NCBI GenBank assembly: GCA_003520745.1
Contig: DOUE01000007.1
Coordinates: forward strand, 68,115-73,577
Direction: 5' to 3'
DNA: 5,463 bases
Source of the DNA: Erysipelotrichaceae bacterium
Lineage (GTDB): Bacteria > Bacillota_I > Bacilli_A > Erysipelotrichales > Erysipelotrichaceae
Positions 1 to 5,463 of this stretch are shown one piece after another (the first letter of the stretch is position 1; each line of letters starts with the position of its first letter). The notes beneath the pieces were generated by a model that made no database searches, was not told the DNA's origin, and saw only the letters and a list, made by a program, of their open reading frames with translations. The position numbers and the translations under genes were made by a program.

Positions 1-351
1 GTCATCTTCGGGGCCGGAACAGGATCGCCTTATTTCTCCACCGACACCACGGCCGCGCTGAGAGCCTCCGAAATCAAAGCCGACGTCATCCTCATGGCGA
101 AGAACGGGGTCGACGGCGTCTATAGCGCCGATCCGAAATTCTTCCCCGAGGCGCAGAAATACGATTTACTCACGTTCATGGATTTGATCCAGCAAGGACT
201 CGGCGTCATGGATACCACCGCGACGTCGATGTGCATGGATAACGATATCGATCTGATCGTCTTCAATATGAACGAGGAGGGCAACATCAAACGCGCCGTC
301 CTTGGCGAAGAGATCGGAACCAGGATTACAAAGGAGGGATTGCCCGCATGA
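1..351 (+). CDS. pyrH: UMP kinase (uridylate kinase), 3' part
   Basis: This is the C-terminal 116 residues of bacterial UMP kinase; the 5' half lies off the left edge (the family is usually about 240 residues). The enzyme phosphorylates UMP to UDP with ATP in the cytosol, the first committed kinase step to UTP and CTP, and belongs to the amino-acid kinase fold rather than the eukaryotic NMP kinase fold. Frame 1 is open from base 1. Visible family signatures are GAGTGSPYFSTDT (visible residues 4-16), DGVYSADP (38-45) and FNMN (88-91), followed by the usual short tail ending near GTRI. The stop is TGA and overlaps the frr start as ATGA, so the two genes are probably translationally coupled. The PyrH-RRF pairing is the standard bacterial arrangement. 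No in-frame defect is seen. Identification is firm; only the missing N-terminus limits it. Confidence 0.97.
   Translation, partial: VIFGAGTGSPYFSTDTTAALRASEIKADVILMAKNGVDGVYSADPKFFPEAQKYDLLTFMDLIQQGLGVMDTTATSMCMDNDIDLIVFNMNEEGNIKRAVLGEEIGTRITKEGLPA
331..338 (+). promoter_or_regulatory. Shine-Dalgarno site of frr, inside pyrH
   Basis: AAGGAGGG is a near-perfect anti-16S match lying in the last codons of pyrH. About 10 nt separate AAGGAGG from the ATG at 348. It fixes the frr start and, with the ATGA overlap, supports re-initiation from pyrH. Confidence 0.8.
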
Positions 352-893
352 AGAAACATCTCGACAGTGCCAAAGAAAAAATGAATGCCGCCATCGCCCA
401 GTACGAACACCATCTCACCAACATCCGTACCGGTCGCGCCAACCCCAACATACTTTCCGAAGTCCACCTGGACTATTACGGAACGGCGACCCCGCTCAAC
501 CAAATCGCAAGCATCTCGGTTTTCGAAGGGAAACAGCTGGTCATCAAACCCTACGACACGCATTTCCTGAAAAACATCGAAAAGGCGATCTTCGAAGCGA
601 ATCTGGGTTATACCCCGCAAAACGACGGTTCCGTCGTGCGCGTCAACGTTCCGCCGCTCAACGAACAAACCCGCAAGGATTTGACGAAACTTGTCAACAA
701 GCATGCGGAAGAATGTAAAGTCGTCGTTCGCAACGTACGCCGCGATATCAACGACTTGATCAAGAAAGACGATGAACTGACGGAAGACTTGGAAAAGGAA
801 GCACTGGAAAAAGTGCAGAAACTGACCGATGAGAACATCAAACGCATCGATGCCATCACGGAAGCCAAAAACAAAGACATCATGACGGTATAA
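348..893 (+). CDS. frr: Ribosome recycling factor (RRF)
   Basis: RRF acts with EF-G to split the post-termination ribosome into subunits. The protein has 181 residues; E. coli and B. subtilis RRF have 185. The two-domain plan is visible: an N-terminal helix with the conserved IRTGRANP segment (about residues 26-33), then domain II beginning at DYYGTATPLNQIASI (about 42-56), then the return to the three-helix bundle through RKDLTKLV, VRNVRRDINDL (R131 and R132 in the conserved basic motif) and QKLTD. Compared from memory with E. coli, B. subtilis and Thermotoga RRF, the protein is colinear except for one residue fewer at the N-terminus and three fewer between RRD and QKLTD, in the loop joining the last two long helices. 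The start is fixed by a strong Shine-Dalgarno site and by the ATGA overlap with pyrH. The next in-frame ATG would remove part of helix 1. The stop is TAA, followed by a stem-loop. Confidence 0.98.
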   Translation: MKKHLDSAKEKMNAAIAQYEHHLTNIRTGRANPNILSEVHLDYYGTATPLNQIASISVFEGKQLVIKPYDTHFLKNIEKAIFEANLGYTPQNDGSVVRVNVPPLNEQTRKDLTKLVNKHAEECKVVVRNVRRDINDLIKKDDELTEDLEKEALEKVQKLTDENIKRIDAITEAKNKDIMTV

Positions 894-895
894 CC

Positions 896-919
896 ATAAG
901 CCCACAGTCGTGGGCTTAT
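896..919 (+). terminator. Stem-loop after frr, possible weak terminator or attenuator
   Basis: ATAAGCCCAC (896-905) and GTGGGCTTAT (910-919) form a perfect 10-bp stem with a 4-nt AGTC loop, starting 2 nt after the frr stop. The 3' arm runs into TTATTTA, a short interrupted U-tract, so intrinsic termination is plausible but likely partial. The uppS Shine-Dalgarno site begins only 7 nt after the stem. On the opposite strand the stem is not followed by a T-tract, so any terminator works on the + strand. It may instead be an RNA-processing or mRNA-stabilising element; the sequence does not decide. Confidence 0.6.
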
Positions 920-925
920 TTACCC

Positions 926-931
926 TGGAGG
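926..931 (+). promoter_or_regulatory. Shine-Dalgarno site that sets the uppS start
   Basis: TGGAGG ends directly against an in-frame ATG at 932 and lies 6 nt before a second in-frame ATG at 938. A zero-length spacer cannot work, so 938 is the likely start and 932 should not be used. Confidence 0.8.
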
Positions 932-937
932 ATGGAT

Positions 938-1636
938 ATGTCAGCACAATTCAAACACGTCGCCCTGATCATGGACGGTAACGGACGATGGGCGAAAAAG
1001 CAGAACCAGGAGCGGACCTTCGGCCACAGTTCGGGAAGCGAGAACGTACGCGAAATCGCGATCGCAGCCAACGAACTCGGAATCGAGGTTTTAACGCTCT
1101 ATGCGTTTTCGACCGAGAACTGGAAACGACCGATGGATGAAGTGAAGTTTCTGATGAAACTTCCGGAAATTTTCTTCGCCAAGTTCCTGCAGGAATTGAT
1201 GGAGAAGAACATACGTATCCAGACGATCGGTGAACTCGACGCCTTTCCGAACGATACCCAGAAAGTACTCTTGCGCGCAATCGAAGCGACCAAACACAAT
1301 ACCGGGATGATCCTCTGTTTCGCCATGAACTACGGCGGTAAAAGGGAAATCCTTTTGGCGGCGAAACAATTTGCGGAAGACTTGAATCATGGTAAAATAA
1401 GTATGTTGGCGGACGAAGAAATTTTCGAAAGCTATTTAATGACCAAAGACTATCCTCCCGTGGATGTGTGTATCCGTACAAGCGGGGAACAACGATTGTC
1501 CAATTTCCTGCTTTGGCAACTCGCCTATGCCGAACTGGTCTTCGTTCCCGAAGCCTGGCCGGAGTTCACACCAGAACGCTTCAAAGAGGTATTGACGCAG
1601 ACCGCCGATCGGGAGCGTCGTTTCGGAGGAATCTAA
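938..1636 (+). CDS. uppS: Undecaprenyl diphosphate synthase (cis-prenyltransferase)
   Basis: UppS adds isopentenyl units in cis to farnesyl diphosphate to make C55 undecaprenyl diphosphate, the lipid carrier for peptidoglycan and other surface polymers. It works at the inner face of the membrane. The protein has 232 residues from the start chosen by Shine-Dalgarno spacing, slightly short of the usual 245-260 because both ends are trimmed. The motifs are complete: MDGNGRWA with catalytic D13, N15, R17 and W18; R26 and H30 of the substrate-binding stretch; YAFSTENW (55-62, with S58, N61 and W62); MNYGG; and RTSGEQRLSNFLLWQ (180-194) followed by E199, which match E. coli R194, R200 and E213. The usual GHKAG reads GHSSG here. 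The C-terminus ends at the family's RRFGG motif plus one residue. The gene stops 1 nt before cdsA. Dxr, two genes on, feeds the pathway that makes its substrates. Confidence 0.97.
   Translation: MSAQFKHVALIMDGNGRWAKKQNQERTFGHSSGSENVREIAIAANELGIEVLTLYAFSTENWKRPMDEVKFLMKLPEIFFAKFLQELMEKNIRIQTIGELDAFPNDTQKVLLRAIEATKHNTGMILCFAMNYGGKREILLAAKQFAEDLNHGKISMLADEEIFESYLMTKDYPPVDVCIRTSGEQRLSNFLLWQLAYAELVFVPEAWPEFTPERFKEVLTQTADRERRFGGI
1371..1398 (+). promoter_or_regulatory. Possible extended -10 promoter inside uppS
   Basis: TGGTAAAAT (1390-1398) matches an extended -10 (TGnTATAAT) with one mismatch, and a poor -35 (TTGCGG, 1371-1376) lies 16 nt upstream. The stretch is more AT-rich than its surroundings and lies about 240 nt before cdsA. 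It could start transcription of cdsA and downstream genes, but a chance match in coding sequence is at least as likely. Confidence 0.2.
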
Positions 1637-1637
1637 C

Positions 1638-2402
1638 ATGAAACAAAGAATCATCACCGGCTTCATCCTCTTCGCCATCTTATTCCCGGCCCTCTATGTC
1701 GGAGGATGGCCTTTGCGTGCGGTGGTGGTTTTTTTCTTGTCGTTCAGCGCTTATGAAACCATCAATGCGATGGGGAAGAAATTCCCCAAGTGGCTGATGT
1801 TCATCCTGTTGGGATGCGTCCTTGCCTTGGGTCTGATCGATCTGACCTATATCCTGCCGTTGACGATCACCTTGATCATCTTCCTTTTCCTGATGGTCAT
1901 CGTCGACGAACAGTTCACCCTCGACGACATCGCCTATCTCTTTCTGATGACCTTGATCATGGCGCTCACGCTTCGCTCCGTCGCCGAGATCCAGGCCTTG
2001 GGGACACGGTTGGTCGTCTATATCGCTTCGATCACGTATGCGACCGACACGGCCGCGTATTTCGCCGGGTATTACTTCGGGAAACACAAATTGAATCCTC
2101 GCATTTCCCCCAAGAAAACCATCGAAGGGTCGATCGGAGGTTGGATCAGCGGGTTTTTGATCGGGATGTTGTTCGGGTTTGTTTTCATCAAGAACCTGCC
2201 GTTTCAACTCATCCTGCTCTCGTCCTTCGTCTTGCCGGTGATCGGGCAGATCGGCGATTTAGCCTTCAGCGCGATCAAGCGTCATTACAATATCAAAGAT
2301 TTCGGTAGCCTTTTCCCGGCCCACGGCGGGGTGCTCGACCGTATCGACAGCCTGATTTTCAATCTGATTTTCTTTTACGTTTTACTGACTTTCTTCATTT
2401 AA
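1638..2402 (+). CDS. cdsA: Phosphatidate cytidylyltransferase (CDP-diacylglycerol synthase)
   Basis: CdsA converts phosphatidic acid and CTP to CDP-diacylglycerol, the precursor of phosphatidylglycerol, cardiolipin and other phospholipids, in the cytoplasmic membrane. The protein has 254 residues, slightly short for a family usually near 260-285. It is highly hydrophobic, with roughly seven or eight membrane segments. The full family signature is present at residues 211-237: S-x-I-K-R, K220-D221, F-P-x-H229-G-G, then D234-R-I-D237. Further upstream are D137 in TDTAAY and the conserved FGKHKLNPRISPKKTIEG stretch (147-164). The ATG lies 1 nt after the uppS stop; its Shine-Dalgarno site GGAGGA (1625-1630) is inside uppS with 7-nt spacing, so translation is probably coupled. 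No missing catalytic residue or frameshift is seen. Confidence 0.97.
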   Translation: MKQRIITGFILFAILFPALYVGGWPLRAVVVFFLSFSAYETINAMGKKFPKWLMFILLGCVLALGLIDLTYILPLTITLIIFLFLMVIVDEQFTLDDIAYLFLMTLIMALTLRSVAEIQALGTRLVVYIASITYATDTAAYFAGYYFGKHKLNPRISPKKTIEGSIGGWISGFLIGMLFGFVFIKNLPFQLILLSSFVLPVIGQIGDLAFSAIKRHYNIKDFGSLFPAHGGVLDRIDSLIFNLIFFYVLLTFFI

Positions 2403-2411
2403 GGAGCCTAC

Positions 2412-3560
2412 ATGAAAAACATCGTCATCTTAGGTGCCAGCGGTTCGATCGGGACGCAAACGCTCGATATCGTACGTCAGCACCCGGAGGAATTACACTG
2501 CGTCGGCATTTCCGTCGGACGCAACATCTCGTGGCTGAGGGAGATTCTTTCCCGTCAGTCGTTTGCGTATGTCTGCGTCCAGCGTCGGGAAGACGCGATC
2601 CAGCTTCAGGAAGAATTCGTTGATCCCGCGTTTGTGTTCGGCGAAGAAGGGTTGGTTTTTCTGAGCACCTTGGATGAAATCGACACCGTCGTCAACGGCT
2701 TGGTCGGCTTCACGGGATTGGCCCCGACCTTAAGCGCCATCAAGGCGAAGAAGGATATCGCCTTGGCCAACAAGGAAACCCTGGTCGTCGCCGGTGAACT
2801 GATTACTCGAGCAGCGAAAGAATACGGCGTGTCGATCCATCCGATCGACAGCGAACATTCCGCCATTTTCCAATGTCTGCAAGGCAACCGCATCGAAGAC
2901 GTGGAAAAATTGTGGATCACCGCCTCCGGAGGCAGTTTCAGGGATAAAAGCAGGGAAGAGTTGAAACATGTCACGGTCGACCAGGCGCTGATCCATCCCA
3001 ATTGGTCGATGGGTGCGAAAATCACCATCGACAGCGCGACCATGGTCAACAAGGCCTTCGAAGTGATCGAGGCGCATTGGTTGCTTGATTTGCCCTATGA
3101 AAAAATCGAAGCGCTGATCCATCCGGAGAGCGTCATCCATTCGATGGTCGAATACGTGGACGGATCGATCATGGCGCAACTGGGGACGCCGGATATGCGG
3201 CTCCCCATACAGTATGCCCTGATCGCCTCACGACGTTACCCGATTGAAAACCATAAACGCCTGGATCTGAAGGAAATCGCAAAACTTCATTTCGGTGGAT
3301 TATGCCCGATCCAATATCCTTTGTTTTATCGGATCATCGACGAAGCGAAACGCGGGGGCAACCGTTCGACCGTCGTCAACGCCGCCAACGAAATCGCGGT
3401 CGCCGCGTTCCTTGAAGGGAAGATCCTCTTCCTCGACATCGAGGAAATCGTGGCTTCCACCTTGGATTCCGTCCCATATCATACATTGGAAAACCTGGAA
3501 GACTACATCCGCTGCGACCGTGAAAGCCGCGAAGTCGCCAACGGAAAGATCGGAGGATAA
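2412..3560 (+). CDS. dxr: 1-deoxy-D-xylulose 5-phosphate reductoisomerase
   Basis: Dxr converts DXP to 2-C-methyl-D-erythritol 4-phosphate using NADPH and a divalent metal, the committed step of the MEP isoprenoid pathway and the target of fosmidomycin. The 382 residues are a normal length. In order: the N-terminal NADPH-binding motif GASGSIG (8-14), NKE (120-122), the metal-binding DSEHSA (D146, E148), the SGGSFR flap-side motif (172-177), HPNWSMGAKITIDSATM (195-211), NKAFE (213-217, with metal ligand E217), then IHPESVIHSMV and the GTPDMRLPIQYA segment, and a C-terminal helical domain. The motif usually read NKG is NKA here; the lysine and glutamate are kept, so activity is expected. The Shine-Dalgarno site AAGGAG (2401-2406) overlaps the cdsA stop with 5-nt spacing. 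The gene's presence shows the host uses the MEP route at least in part. Its place beside uppS matches the known Bacillota order. Confidence 0.98.
   Translation: MKNIVILGASGSIGTQTLDIVRQHPEELHCVGISVGRNISWLREILSRQSFAYVCVQRREDAIQLQEEFVDPAFVFGEEGLVFLSTLDEIDTVVNGLVGFTGLAPTLSAIKAKKDIALANKETLVVAGELITRAAKEYGVSIHPIDSEHSAIFQCLQGNRIEDVEKLWITASGGSFRDKSREELKHVTVDQALIHPNWSMGAKITIDSATMVNKAFEVIEAHWLLDLPYEKIEALIHPESVIHSMVEYVDGSIMAQLGTPDMRLPIQYALIASRRYPIENHKRLDLKEIAKLHFGGLCPIQYPLFYRIIDEAKRGGNRSTVVNAANEIAVAAFLEGKILFLDIEEIVASTLDSVPYHTLENLEDYIRCDRESREVANGKIGG
3551..3556 (+). promoter_or_regulatory. Shine-Dalgarno site that sets the rseP start
   Basis: CGGAGG sits in the last dxr codons, 5 nt before the ATG at 3562. 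The rseP frame stays open upstream to 3295, but that part lies inside dxr in another frame, so this site marks the true start. Confidence 0.8.
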
Positions 3561-3561
3561 C

Positions 3562-4605
3562 ATGGATTTCATTTATTTCGCACTTGTTTTAGGGGTGATC
3601 GTTTTCATCCATGAACTCGGCCACCTACTGACCGCCAAAATGTTCGGCGTTTATTGTAAAGAATTCGCCGTCGGGATGGGTCCGCGTCTTTTCTCGATCC
3701 AAGGGAAAGAAACGGTCTATAGCATCCGTGCCTTGCCATTGGGCGGTTTTGTCTCGATGGCCGGGGAAGAAGGGGTGGACACCGCCGAAATCCCGTTCGA
3801 GCGAACCATTAAAGGCATCAAGCGGTATCAGCGCATGATTGTCATGTTGGCGGGGATCTTCATGAACATCCTGCTTGCCTGGGTCATTTTCGTCGGGATG
3901 TACGCGATTTCCGGACAGGCGAACGTCGCACCGAAACCGGTCGTCGACGGCGTGGTCGAGAATTCGCCGGCATCGCAAGCCGGCTTCCTTTACGGGGACG
4001 AGATCATCAAGTTGACTTTCTCCGACGGGACGTCGATTCAACCGATGGATTTCTATGAAGTCGTCCAATACATCCAACTCTACAACGACGAGACGGTATT
4101 CCTGGTCAACCGTGAAGGGGAAACCGTGGAACTCCGCGTCACGCCGCAATACATCGAAGACGAACAACGTTATTTCGTCGGATTGAAACTCCCGCCTGCC
4201 GAAGTCGTCGAAATCAATATCTTCCAAGCCTTCGGTTATGGGACGAAAACCTTGGTCACCGGGGTCGAGAGCATCTTCTCGACGCTTAGCCGCCTTGTGC
4301 GCGGCATCGGATTGAAAGCCATCTCCGGTCCGGTCGGCATCTTCAACGTCACGTCCCAACAAGCCGAACAGGGCATCGGTTCGCTGATCCTGTTGATCGG
4401 CGTGTTGTCGTTGAACGTCGGGATCTTCAACCTGCTTCCCATTCCGTTGTTGGACGGGGGTCGCGTGCTCTTGACGGGGGTCGAGATGATCCTACGTAAA
4501 CCGCTCAACGCCAAACTCGAACAAATCCTGTTGACCGCCAGCGCGGCGCTGATGGTTCTCTTGCTTCTGTTTGTGACGTGGCAAGATCTGCTTCGATTAT
4601 TGTAA
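3562..4605 (+). CDS. rseP: Site-2-type intramembrane zinc metalloprotease (RseP/RasP family)
   Basis: This is a membrane-embedded protease of the S2P family (M50B). Relatives cleave anti-sigma factors (RseA in E. coli, RsiW in B. subtilis) and remnant signal peptides within the bilayer. The protein has 347 residues, shorter than the roughly 420-450 of E. coli RseP and B. subtilis RasP. Membrane segment 1 (about 3-23) carries the zinc site H17-E-L-G-H21. A second segment (about 90-112) holds LAGIFMN, where many relatives have LAGP. A PDZ-like domain follows (about 122-200, with NSPASQAGFLYGDEI). The third segment (about 274-293) leads into NLLPIPLLDGGR, with the third zinc ligand D298, and a last segment covers about 320-340. 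Only one PDZ domain is apparent, as in RasP and unlike the two in E. coli. The start is 1 nt after the dxr stop. Its actual substrate cannot be told from this window. Confidence 0.95.
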   Translation: MDFIYFALVLGVIVFIHELGHLLTAKMFGVYCKEFAVGMGPRLFSIQGKETVYSIRALPLGGFVSMAGEEGVDTAEIPFERTIKGIKRYQRMIVMLAGIFMNILLAWVIFVGMYAISGQANVAPKPVVDGVVENSPASQAGFLYGDEIIKLTFSDGTSIQPMDFYEVVQYIQLYNDETVFLVNREGETVELRVTPQYIEDEQRYFVGLKLPPAEVVEINIFQAFGYGTKTLVTGVESIFSTLSRLVRGIGLKAISGPVGIFNVTSQQAEQGIGSLILLIGVLSLNVGIFNLLPIPLLDGGRVLLTGVEMILRKPLNAKLEQILLTASAALMVLLLLFVTWQDLLRLL

Positions 4606-4612
4606 AAGGGGG
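4606..4612 (+). promoter_or_regulatory. Shine-Dalgarno site of galE
   Basis: AAGGGGG in the 14-nt rseP-galE gap lies 7 nt before the ATG at 4620. It is a G-rich variant of the AAGGAGG used elsewhere in the operon and fixes the galE start immediately before the nucleotide-binding motif. Confidence 0.65.
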
Positions 4613-4619
4613 AAACACC

Positions 4620-5463
4620 ATGAAAGTCTGTGTCATCGGAGGAGCCGGGTATATCGGTTCCCATGCCGTCTATGAATTGATCCGTGCGAAACACGAGGTC
4701 GTCGTCATCGACAACCTCTCGACCGGGACCAAGGATGCCGTCCATGAAAAAGCGAAACTCTATCTCGGCGATATCACCAAGAAAGAGGAACTGCACGAGA
4801 TCTTCGCGATCGAATGCGCCAAGAAACCCTTCGACGCGGTGATGCATTTCGCCGCCAAGATCGTCGTTCCCGAAAGCGTCGAGAAACCCCTGGAGTACTA
4901 CCATAACAACGTCGAGGGCGTACGGGTGATGCTGGAAACGATGCGCGACTTCAAGATCAAGAACGTCGTCTTCTCTTCGACCGCCGCCGTCTACGGCGAT
5001 GTTAAGAAGGATCTATGTTTGGAAGATGATCTCTGCGCCCCCATCAATCCCTATGGCGAAACCAAGCTGGCTTCGGAGAAAATGATCCGGTGGGTATGCA
5101 AGGCCTATGACATGAATTATTGCATCTTCCGCTATTTCAATGTGGCGGGGGCGGATGAATCCCTGGAAATCGGATTGAAACGCGACAACCTGACCCATAT
5201 CATCCCCATCACGGTCCAAACCGCCCTGGGCATCCGTCCTTCGATGATCGTATTCGGCAACGACTATCCGACCGAAGACGGAACCTGCATCCGCGATTAC
5301 ATCCATGTGGCTGACCTGGCCTACGCGCATGTCCTGGGAGCCAAATACATCTGTGACAACCATGTCTCCTTGACCTTAAACCTCGGTTCCAATAACGGAT
5401 TTTCCGTCTTGGATGTCATCAAGGAAGTCGAGAAGCATCATCCGGTCAAGTATTCCTTCGGTC
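4620..5463 (+). CDS. galE: UDP-glucose 4-epimerase, 5' part
   Basis: GalE interconverts UDP-glucose and UDP-galactose using tightly bound NAD, in the cytosol. It serves galactose use and, in biosynthesis, UDP-Gal supply for surface glycans and glycolipids. The visible 281 residues have no stop; about 50 residues of a usual 330 lie off the right edge. This is an extended short-chain dehydrogenase: the NAD-binding GGAGYIGSH (7-15), a conserved acidic D in VVVIDNLSTG, the MHFAAKIVVPESV stretch, SSTAAVYG with T121 at the E. coli S124 position, the catalytic Y145-x-x-x-K149 (YGETK), FRYFNVAGA, and NDYPTEDGTCIRDYIHVADLA. These last motifs are characteristic of GalE rather than of dTDP-glucose dehydratases or UDP-glucuronate epimerases. 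It begins 14 nt after rseP with no hairpin between, so it probably belongs to the same operon, where proS or polC is the more usual next gene. Substrate range (UDP-GlcNAc as well) cannot be fixed from sequence alone. Confidence 0.95.
   Translation, partial: MKVCVIGGAGYIGSHAVYELIRAKHEVVVIDNLSTGTKDAVHEKAKLYLGDITKKEELHEIFAIECAKKPFDAVMHFAAKIVVPESVEKPLEYYHNNVEGVRVMLETMRDFKIKNVVFSSTAAVYGDVKKDLCLEDDLCAPINPYGETKLASEKMIRWVCKAYDMNYCIFRYFNVAGADESLEIGLKRDNLTHIIPITVQTALGIRPSMIVFGNDYPTEDGTCIRDYIHVADLAYAHVLGAKYICDNHVSLTLNLGSNNGFSVLDVIKEVEKHHPVKYSFG

Noticed and set aside
302..718. Plus-strand frame of 138 codons overlapping pyrH and frr
   Set aside because: It is rich in Arg, Gln, His and Pro, typical of an out-of-frame reading, and shows no domain. 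It is a shadow of frr; the same holds for 385-570 and 1790-2308 on the + strand.
889..894. TATAAC, a possible -10 box at the frr stop codon
   Set aside because: There is no -35-like sequence at 16-18 nt upstream (it reads CAAAAA) and no TG extension. Transcription would begin inside the stem-loop.
120..947. Long open frame on the - strand (275 codons) opposite pyrH and frr
   Set aside because: It lies wholly opposite two well-conserved genes and shows no recognisable domain. Long antisense frames are expected where codons favour G in first and C/G in third position; the same applies to the - strand frames at 1680-2207, 2730-3179, 3625-4362, 4236-4904 and 5013-5363.
3295..3561. Upstream extension of the rseP frame by 89 codons
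   Set aside because: The extension overlaps the dxr coding sequence in another frame, is low in hydrophobicity and rich in Ser, Thr, Arg and Lys, and would bury the conserved N-terminal HELGH segment. The ATG at 3562 has a good Shine-Dalgarno site.
4571..4600. TTGTGA and GATTAT as a promoter for galE
   Set aside because: Both boxes match consensus at only 4 of 6 positions, spacing is 18 nt, and the start would fall in the galE Shine-Dalgarno site. This is within chance expectation in coding DNA.
1..5463. UGA=Trp code (mycoplasma-type genetic code)
   Set aside because: Tryptophans in conserved positions use TGG, no in-frame TGA occurs in any gene, and pyrH ends at TGA exactly where the family normally ends.

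Overview
The window is a compact housekeeping operon. Every gene lies on the + strand, and almost every base is coding. In order it holds the 3' end of pyrH (UMP kinase), frr (ribosome recycling factor), uppS (undecaprenyl diphosphate synthase), cdsA (CDP-diacylglycerol synthase), dxr (DXP reductoisomerase), rseP/rasP (site-2 intramembrane protease), and most of galE (UDP-glucose 4-epimerase), which runs off the right edge. The first six genes follow the pyrH-frr-uppS-cdsA-dxr-rasP order well known from Bacillota.

The likely host is a bacterium of the Bacillota or a related Bacilli/Mollicutes-like lineage. Four things point this way: the gene order; strong AAGGAGG-type Shine-Dalgarno sites before every start; a RasP-like protease with what looks like a single PDZ domain; and Firmicutes-style protein motifs such as the PyrH DGVYSADP and FNMN segments. 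Base composition is moderate (about half G+C by eye), with third positions rich in C and G. Tryptophan is encoded by TGG, and pyrH ends at a TGA where the family normally ends. The standard code (table 11) therefore applies, which argues against a mycoplasma with UGA=Trp. Species or order cannot be assigned from this window.

Layout: pyrH and frr overlap by ATGA (348-351). A 44-nt gap follows frr and carries a perfect 10-bp stem-loop (896-919), the only real intergenic structure. From uppS to galE the spacers are 1, 9, 1 and 14 nt, so uppS, cdsA, dxr, rseP and galE are very probably co-transcribed and partly translationally coupled.

Functionally, the left end serves nucleotide supply and translation (PyrH, RRF). 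The rest serves the envelope. Dxr commits carbon to the MEP isoprenoid pathway, and UppS condenses isoprenoid units into the C55 lipid carrier. CdsA makes the CDP-DAG precursor of phospholipids, RseP cleaves membrane-embedded substrates, and GalE supplies UDP-galactose for glycans or glycolipids. The presence of uppS suggests a cell that makes a lipid-carrier-dependent wall or surface glycan.

No novel system is evident. The points worth a second look are modest: galE where proS/polC usually follow rasP, the hairpin inside the operon, a three-residue deletion in RRF, a promoter-like sequence inside uppS, and a few substitutions next to catalytic motifs. There is no gene-free stretch longer than 44 nt, and no RNA gene, mobile element, CRISPR array or long repeat was seen.
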